A stretch of DNA of 64,000 nucleotides from Azospirillum brasilense. GTDB lineage: Bacteria > Pseudomonadota > Alphaproteobacteria > Azospirillales > Azospirillaceae. The notes beneath the pieces were generated by a model, which saw only the letters and a program-made list of their open reading frames with translations, did not search any database and was not told where the DNA came from. The stretch covers positions 450,001 to 514,000 of the forward strand of contig NZ_CP012916.1 of the NCBI RefSeq assembly GCF_001315015.1, written 5' to 3'. A program made the position numbers and the translations under genes. Below are positions 58,515-64,000 of the stretch, in pieces (the stretch's first letter is position 1; each line of letters begins with the position of its first letter).

Positions 58515-59153
58515 TCAGGCCAGCACCCGGCCGATGTAGCGCCCGATGGCCGCCTTCAGCTCCGCCGCGGACCCGGCGTCGAGCGCCAGGACGACGGTCC
58601 CCTCGACATCGTGGGGCGGCGTCCGGAAAGTGACGTGGAACAGGATCGCCTGCGCCTCCGCCGTCAGACCGACGCCGCAGCGTTCCAGAAAGCCGTCCCC
58701 CACGCCGCGCACGACCTGCGGCAGGGTGGTGCCGATCGCGACACCCAGCAGATTACCCATGGAGGACAAGCAGCTGTTCAGCACAATATTGCCGACCTCG
58801 GCCAGCGCCTCCTCCACCAGCTCCGCCGCGTCCTCCTTGGGGACACCGGGCGGCAGCGCGGCGGCGGCCAGCGGCAGACCGCTCCGTTCCGGCATCAGCA
58901 GGATGGCCGAACCGAGGAAGGCGCCGGACAGACACTCGGTCACCGCGATCAGCGGCCCCGGCAACGCCGACCGAAGCAGGCCGGACACCCGATCGCCGGG
59001 GACAAGGCTGACCATCGGGACGGAAATCTCCACCGGCCCGCCGATCATCCGGCTGAAAGCCGTGGTCGCCCGGCCGACGCCGATGTTCCCCAGCTCCGTC
59101 AGCGCGTCGCGTTCCAACTCGTCCAGGTCAATGCCCATGGAGGTCGGGCCCAT
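58515..59153 (-). CDS. cheC: CheC-family phosphatase of the che operon
   Basis: A 212-residue CheC paralogue. The first active-site repeat is ERDALTELGNIGVG; the second is VEEALAEVGNIVLN, with Glu where Asp or Ser is usual, so this half may be weaker. Alternative start at 59138 (MGIDLDELE). It lies 74 nt upstream of the receptor gene and 27 nt after the response-regulator gene, in the operon direction. It shares the N-terminal pattern DLDELERDALTEL with the CheC at 46550. Confidence 0.9.
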   Translation of the reverse strand: MGPTSMGIDLDELERDALTELGNIGVGRATTAFSRMIGGPVEISVPMVSLVPGDRVSGLLRSALPGPLIAVTECLSGAFLGSAILLMPERSGLPLAAAALPPGVPKEDAAELVEEALAEVGNIVLNSCLSSMGNLLGVAIGTTLPQVVRGVGDGFLERCGVGLTAEAQAILFHVTFRTPPHDVEGTVVLALDAGSAAELKAAIGRYIGRVLA

Positions 59154-59180
59154 CGGCGCGCGCCGGCCACACCGCGCCGG

Positions 59181-59603
59181 TCAACCCGCGCTCCCGCCGG
59201 TTCCATTGTTGCCAGCCCCTTCATTGGACGACGGACGGCGCGGCAGACTGGCGGCGGCCAGGAAGCGGGCCATCTGCTCCTCCTCCAGAGGCTTGGGCAT
59301 GAAGGCGGCGCCCAGCGCGCGGATGCCGGACACCACCGAATCCTGGGCGTTGGCCGTGATGATGGCAACGCGGATGTCCGGCTTCACCTGCAGCAGGCGG
59401 GCGGCGGCCTCCAAGCCGTTGTCACCCGGCATGTTGAAGTCGATTATGGCGATATGGATATCACTTTCGTCGAGTTTTCCATAAAGCTCAGCGCTGTTCG
59501 CCGCCTCGATGACCGTCCAATCCGGCTTGTTCCGAAGTATTATGCCGCGGACATGCATGCGGGACAGCTTGCTGTCGTCCACGACGATTACGGTCTTGCT
59601 CAA
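59181..59603 (-). CDS. CheY-like response regulator, first gene of the che operon
   Basis: A 140-residue receiver with acidic pair IVVDDSK, phospho-acceptor Asp55 in AIIDFNMPGDNG, Thr in IITANAQD and the Lys in AFMPKPLE. It ends with a disordered tail (SSNEGAGNNGTGGSAG). No ATG fits; I choose a TTG at 59603 with CGGAG about 11 nt upstream, because the receiver begins right after it. It is the promoter-proximal gene of the che operon. Confidence 0.82.
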   Translation of the reverse strand: MSKTVIVVDDSKLSRMHVRGIILRNKPDWTVIEAANSAELYGKLDESDIHIAIIDFNMPGDNGLEAAARLLQVKPDIRVAIITANAQDSVVSGIRALGAAFMPKPLEEEQMARFLAAASLPRRPSSNEGAGNNGTGGSAG

Positions 59604-59766
59604 CGCTTGTGCTCCGGGAGGGGAGAAAATTTGAACTGTGGAACGATTATAACCACCGCCACGCCGCGCGCCAGCATGGATTGCGGTCCCCAATCAGCGT
59701 TTTTCGGCGCGCCTCCCCTTGGCCGCCCGTGGTGGCTTTGATAACAGAGAATCGGCCAACAGGGTC

Positions 59767-60414
59767 ATGCCATCCGGGGTTCCGTCCGTGGAAGATTTCG
59801 TCAGCGCGCTCGTGGTGTTTCTCGTCGTGGTCGATCCGATCGGGCTGGTTCCGATCTATCTCGGCCTCACCCGCGGTTTCGACAGCCGGCGCAAGCGCAC
59901 GATCGCCCTGCGCGGCCCGCTGATCAGTTTCGCCATCATCGTCTTCTTCGCCTATCTGGGCGAACTGGTGCTGAACGCCCTGTCCATCGGCATGCCGGCC
60001 TTCCGCATCGCCGGCGGCGCGCTGCTGTTCTGGATCGCCTTCGAAATGCTGTTCCAACGCCGGGCCGAGCGCAAGGAGCGCACCGCCGACGACGCCCGCA
60101 CGGAGGAGGAGGCCCACGACCTCGCCGTCTTCCCGCTGGCGATCCCGTTGATCGCCGGGCCGGGCGCCATCACTTCCACGCTGTTGCTGATGGACCGCTA
60201 CGGCGCGACGCTGGGCGGCCAGGGCATGGTGCTGGGCGCCGCCGCGGTCGCCGTGGGCAGCGTCATGGCGCTGCTGGTCGTCGCCGATCTGGTGAACAAG
60301 CTGCTCGGCCGCACGGTGATCCACACGGTCAGCCGCGTTCTGGGCATCGTCCTGGCGGCGCTGGCCGCCCAGACGATCATCGAAGGCATCACCGCGGTCT
60401 ATCCACCCCACTGA
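59767..60414 (+). CDS. MarC family integral membrane protein
   Basis: A 215-residue protein with six membrane helices, of the MarC/UPF0056 family. The hallmark VFLVVVDPIGLVPIYLGLT lies near the N-terminus and FPLAIPLIAGPGAI in the middle. Once linked to multiple antibiotic resistance, the family has no settled function; some members have been proposed to export amino acids. The ATG at 59767 follows an AGGGT. It is divergent from the che operon. Confidence 0.9.
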   Translation: MPSGVPSVEDFVSALVVFLVVVDPIGLVPIYLGLTRGFDSRRKRTIALRGPLISFAIIVFFAYLGELVLNALSIGMPAFRIAGGALLFWIAFEMLFQRRAERKERTADDARTEEEAHDLAVFPLAIPLIAGPGAITSTLLLMDRYGATLGGQGMVLGAAAVAVGSVMALLVVADLVNKLLGRTVIHTVSRVLGIVLAALAAQTIIEGITAVYPPH

Positions 60415-60436
60415 TCTCCACAAAGGACGTCGCCTC

Positions 60437-61300
60437 ATGGACCGGCACACGCTCAGCAACGGACGCCTCGGCGCCGCGATCAAGGCCGACGGGGCGGAGC
60501 TGTGCTCCCTGACCCTCGACGGGCGGGAACTGCTCTGGCAGGCCGGTCCGGAATGGCCGCGCCACGCGCCGGTGCTGTTCCCCATCGTGGGGCGGCTGAA
60601 GGACGACACGCTGAGGCACGGCGGCCGGACCTACCGCATGACGCAGCACGGCTTCGCCCGCGACCGCCGCTTCGCCTGGGAGGAGTACACGCCTACCCTC
60701 TGCCGCCTGTCGCTGTCCGACGACGCGCAGACTCGCGCAATCTATCCCTTCGCCTTCCGTTTGGAGCTGATCTTCGATCTGGACGCGGACGGGCTGACCA
60801 TCCGCCACCGCATCACCAATCCGGGCGATGAGGCGCTGCCCGCCTCGCTCGGCGTGCACCCGGCCTTCCTCTGGCCCTTGCGGGAGGGCGTGCCCAAGGA
60901 AACGCACGAGCTTCTGTTCGAAGCCGACGAGCCCGCGCCGATCCGCCGCGTCGAGGGCGGCCTGCTGGCGCCGCAGCCGGAGCCAACCCCCATCGAAGAC
61001 CGCCGCTTGCCGCTGGACGAGGCGTTGTTCACGCGGGACGCGGTGATCCTCGACCGGCCGGCCAGCCGCTCCGTCCGCTACGGCGCGCCCGGCACCCCGG
61101 CCGTCACCGTCTCCTGGGACGGCTTCCGCGAGTTGGGCATCTGGTCGAAGCCGACCGGCGCGCCCTTCCTGTGCATCGAGCCTTGGCGCGGCCACGCCTC
61201 CCCGGCGGAGTTCGACGGGGAGTTCGCCGCCAAGCCGGGGCTGCTGCACATCGCCCCCGGAGCGACGCGGGAGCTGAGCTACCGCATCGCCGTGGGGTAA
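60437..61300 (+). CDS. Aldose 1-epimerase family protein (LacX-like)
   Basis: A 287-residue galactose mutarotase-like protein. It shows GRLGAAIKADGAELCSLTLDGRELLWQ, FPIVGRL, MTQHGFARDRRFAWEE, the catalytic-region His in LGVHPAFLWPL, and the Glu in FLCIEPWRG. The short length and LacX-like pattern place it with the bacterial LacX/YeaD branch. It lies 22 nt after the marC-like gene and may be co-transcribed. The sugar is unknown. It converges on citrate synthase with a 15-nt gap. Confidence 0.9.
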   Translation: MDRHTLSNGRLGAAIKADGAELCSLTLDGRELLWQAGPEWPRHAPVLFPIVGRLKDDTLRHGGRTYRMTQHGFARDRRFAWEEYTPTLCRLSLSDDAQTRAIYPFAFRLELIFDLDADGLTIRHRITNPGDEALPASLGVHPAFLWPLREGVPKETHELLFEADEPAPIRRVEGGLLAPQPEPTPIEDRRLPLDEALFTRDAVILDRPASRSVRYGAPGTPAVTVSWDGFRELGIWSKPTGAPFLCIEPWRGHASPAEFDGEFAAKPGLLHIAPGATRELSYRIAVG

Positions 61301-61315
61301 AGAACCGGGGTTCCG

Positions 61316-62656
<1,341 letters not shown>

Positions 62657-62779
62657 CGGCCCCTCCTTATGCACGCGTCATCGGGCGTGACGCTGTTTCG
62701 TTGCACGTAGGAGACTGTATGAATGGGGGGTGTCGTCAATAGCACTCCCGATAGATGCCACCCCGCCGGGCATAGGCCG

Positions 62780-63247
62780 TCAGAAGATCCCCGCCTCCAG
62801 CCCGGCGGCCATCAGCAGCCCAAGCTCCTCGCAGGAGGGGGCGAAATCGTCGCGGTACGGGCCGCGGCAGACCAGCGGTTCCTGGACCGGACGCCAGCGC
62901 AGCCCCGTCGCGATGGATGCGACGGCGCGGCAGGTCCCCGTCCCGTCATGGCCCGCCCGGACGAACAGCGCGTAGGGCAGCCCCTGTGTGCGCTCCAGGC
63001 AGGGGTAGTAGCTGCGGTCGAAGAAATCCTTGAGCGCCCCGCTCATATAGCCCAGATTCTCGGTCGTCCCGAGGATCACGCCCTGCGACTCCAGCACATC
63101 CTCCGGCCCGGCCTCCAGCGGCGGTTTCGCCACCACCTCCACCCCCTGCACCTCCGGCGACCGCGCCCCGCGCAGCACGGCGTCCAGCAGCTCCCGCGTG
63201 TTGGGCGAGGGGCAGTGGGCGACGACGAGGAGGCGTTTGGGCGGCAT
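62780..63247 (-). CDS. Flavodoxin-fold NAD(P)H-dependent oxidoreductase
   Basis: A 155-residue flavodoxin-like protein. The FMN phosphate loop is VVAHCPSPNTREL near the N-terminus, followed by GVILGTTENLGYMSGALKDFFDR and FVRAGHDGTGTC. These are motifs of the NADPH-dependent FMN reductase/flavodoxin family. The ATG at 63247 has AAGGACG upstream. It is divergent from the AAA ATPase gene (49 nt apart). Confidence 0.85.
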   Translation of the reverse strand: MPPKRLLVVAHCPSPNTRELLDAVLRGARSPEVQGVEVVAKPPLEAGPEDVLESQGVILGTTENLGYMSGALKDFFDRSYYPCLERTQGLPYALFVRAGHDGTGTCRAVASIATGLRWRPVQEPLVCRGPYRDDFAPSCEELGLLMAAGLEAGIF

Positions 63248-63296
63248 GATTCGTCCTTTCCACGGCAATTGTACCAACAACACAGGAGGACGTCCC

Positions 63297-63878
63297 ATGA
63301 GCGACGATACGCGCCGCTTCATCGTCGTCACAGGCGGCCCAGGCTCCGGGAAAAGCACCCTGATCGACGCGCTGGCCCGCGAAGGCCACGCCCACAGCGT
63401 GGAGGCGGGCCGCGCGATCATCCAGGACCAGACGGCCATCGGCGGACCGGCGCTGCCTTGGATCGACCCGTCGGCCTTCGCGGAATTGATGCTGTGCTGG
63501 GAATTGCGCTCCCTCCGTCTCGCGCGGGAGCAGGCGGGGACGGTCTTCTTCGACCGCGGCATTCCGGACGTCATCGGCTACCTGCGCCTGATGAAGCGCC
63601 CGGTGCCGGCCCATCTGGAGCGGGCCGCCAGCCGCTTCCGCTATCACCGGACCGTCTTTATAGCGCCGCCCTGGCCGGAGATTTTCGCGCCGGACGCCGA
63701 GCGGCGGCAGACCCTGGCCGAAGCCGCGGCGACCTACGACGCCATGGTCGCGACCTACGGAGGGCTGGGTTACGAACTGGTCGAACTGCCGAAGGCGCCG
63801 GTGGCGGAGCGGCTGCGCTTCGTCCTGGACCGGCTTGCCGAGCCGGGGCCGCTCACGCCCGCCCCGCTCACGCCATAA
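63297..63878 (+). CDS. AAA-type ATPase/kinase-like P-loop protein
   Basis: A 193-residue P-loop protein of the small AAA_28 type. Walker A is [16 protein letters not shown], followed by GRAIIQDQ, a Walker B-like [10 protein letters not shown] and APPWPEIF. Such proteins resemble nucleoside or sugar kinases, but no substrate can be named. A perfect AGGAGGA lies 6 nt before the ATG at 63297. The 3' end overlaps the convergent SDR gene by 11 nt, and the last residues (PLTPAPLTP) come from a 12-bp repeat. Confidence 0.87.
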   Translation: MSDDTRRFIVVTGGPGSGKSTLIDALAREGHAHSVEAGRAIIQDQTAIGGPALPWIDPSAFAELMLCWELRSLRLAREQAGTVFFDRGIPDVIGYLRLMKRPVPAHLERAASRFRYHRTVFIAPPWPEIFAPDAERRQTLAEAAATYDAMVATYGGLGYELVELPKAPVAERLRFVLDRLAEPGPLTPAPLTP

Positions 63879-64000
63879 GCTGGCCGCCGTTCACCTCGAT
63901 CACCTGCCCGGTGATGTAGCCGCTGAGCGCCTCCGACGCCAGGAACAGATAGGCGCCGACGCAGTCCTCCGCCGTGCCCAGCCGGCCCAGCGGGATGCGC
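63868..64000 (-). CDS. Short-chain dehydrogenase/reductase, C-terminal fragment
   Basis: Only the last 43 residues are in the window: [20 protein letters not shown], then [19 protein letters not shown] and QLMA. This is the standard SDR ending (PLGR-G-x-ED and the ITGQ-x-x-VNGG motif). The start and catalytic Tyr-x3-Lys lie outside. It overlaps the convergent ATPase gene by 11 nt. Confidence 0.9.
   Translation of the reverse strand, partial: RIPLGRLGTAEDCVGAYLFLASEALSGYITGQVIEVNGGQLMA

Noticed and set aside
54046-58539. 1497-residue open frame on the plus strand opposite the che operon
   Set aside because: It is antisense to cheB, the triple CheW and the receptor genes, which have clear conserved motifs. 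Its translation is low-complexity and rich in Arg, His and Gly, the usual by-product of high GC.
61301-61315. Terminator between the epimerase and citrate synthase genes
   Set aside because: GAACC-GG-GGTTC forms only a 5-bp stem with no loop space and no T run.

Overview
The window is GC-rich, densely coded DNA from an alphaproteobacterium, most likely an Azospirillum-like member of the Rhodospirillales. The evidence is the codon usage, the block chvI-chvG-hprK-rapZ-EIIA-HPr-EI (a nitrogen/carbon phosphorelay neighbourhood typical of Alphaproteobacteria), a MotA stator, a large chemosensory operon and many ABC transporters for acids and peptides. I see no rRNA, tRNA, CRISPR array, insertion sequence or phage gene. 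The first gene (M23 peptidase) and the last (SDR oxidoreductase) run off the window.

0-6.4 kb: M23 peptidase (partial), a 57-residue small protein, a FemAB/GNAT-like transferase, motA, GTP-type PEP carboxykinase and a HugZ-like heme/flavin protein. 6.6-13.9 kb: the ChvI/ChvG two-component system, then HPr kinase, RapZ, a mannose-type EIIA, HPr and Enzyme I. There is no sugar permease here, so this looks like a regulatory PTS. RapZ has a Met where the P-loop Lys would be.

13.9-25.1 kb: a LysR regulator divergent from an MmgE/PrpD protein, then a seven-gene run: peptide-type ABC transporter (binding protein, two permeases, one fused double ATPase), RidA, an agmatinase-family ureohydrolase and an ArgE-family deacylase. 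It reads as uptake and dismantling of an N-acylated or guanidino-containing compound.

25.1-39.7 kb: a three-part island. On the minus strand is an ABC transporter operon (binding protein, double permease, ATPase, HAD phosphatase, histidine phosphatase) with a near-perfect sigma-54 promoter in front of it. Further up on the same strand is a PgtC-PgtB-PgtA-like trio (sensory binding protein, histidine kinase, sigma-54 activator) whose binding protein is a paralogue of the transporter's. Between them on the plus strand are AspT (aspartate:alanine exchanger) and AsdA (aspartate 4-decarboxylase). I read the minus-strand part as a sigma-54-controlled uptake system for a phosphorylated organic acid.

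39.9-46.3 kb: an AT-richer orphan gene, a divergent GH1/GH4 glycosidase pair, a DUF2934 protein, a small helical protein and a second ArgE-family gene.

46.5-59.6 kb: a signalling island. CheC, a PAS/HisKA_2 kinase and a response regulator run on the plus strand and converge on a ten-gene minus-strand che operon (response regulator, CheC, double-hairpin soluble receptor, triple-domain CheW, CheB, HEAT protein, CheR, CheY, CheA, STAS). The receptor has two signalling tips exactly 300 residues apart, and no single-domain CheW is present. This is the most unusual system in the window and suggests a cytoplasmic array. 59.7-64 kb: MarC, an aldose epimerase-like protein, citrate synthase, a flavodoxin-like reductase, an AAA ATPase and the SDR fragment.
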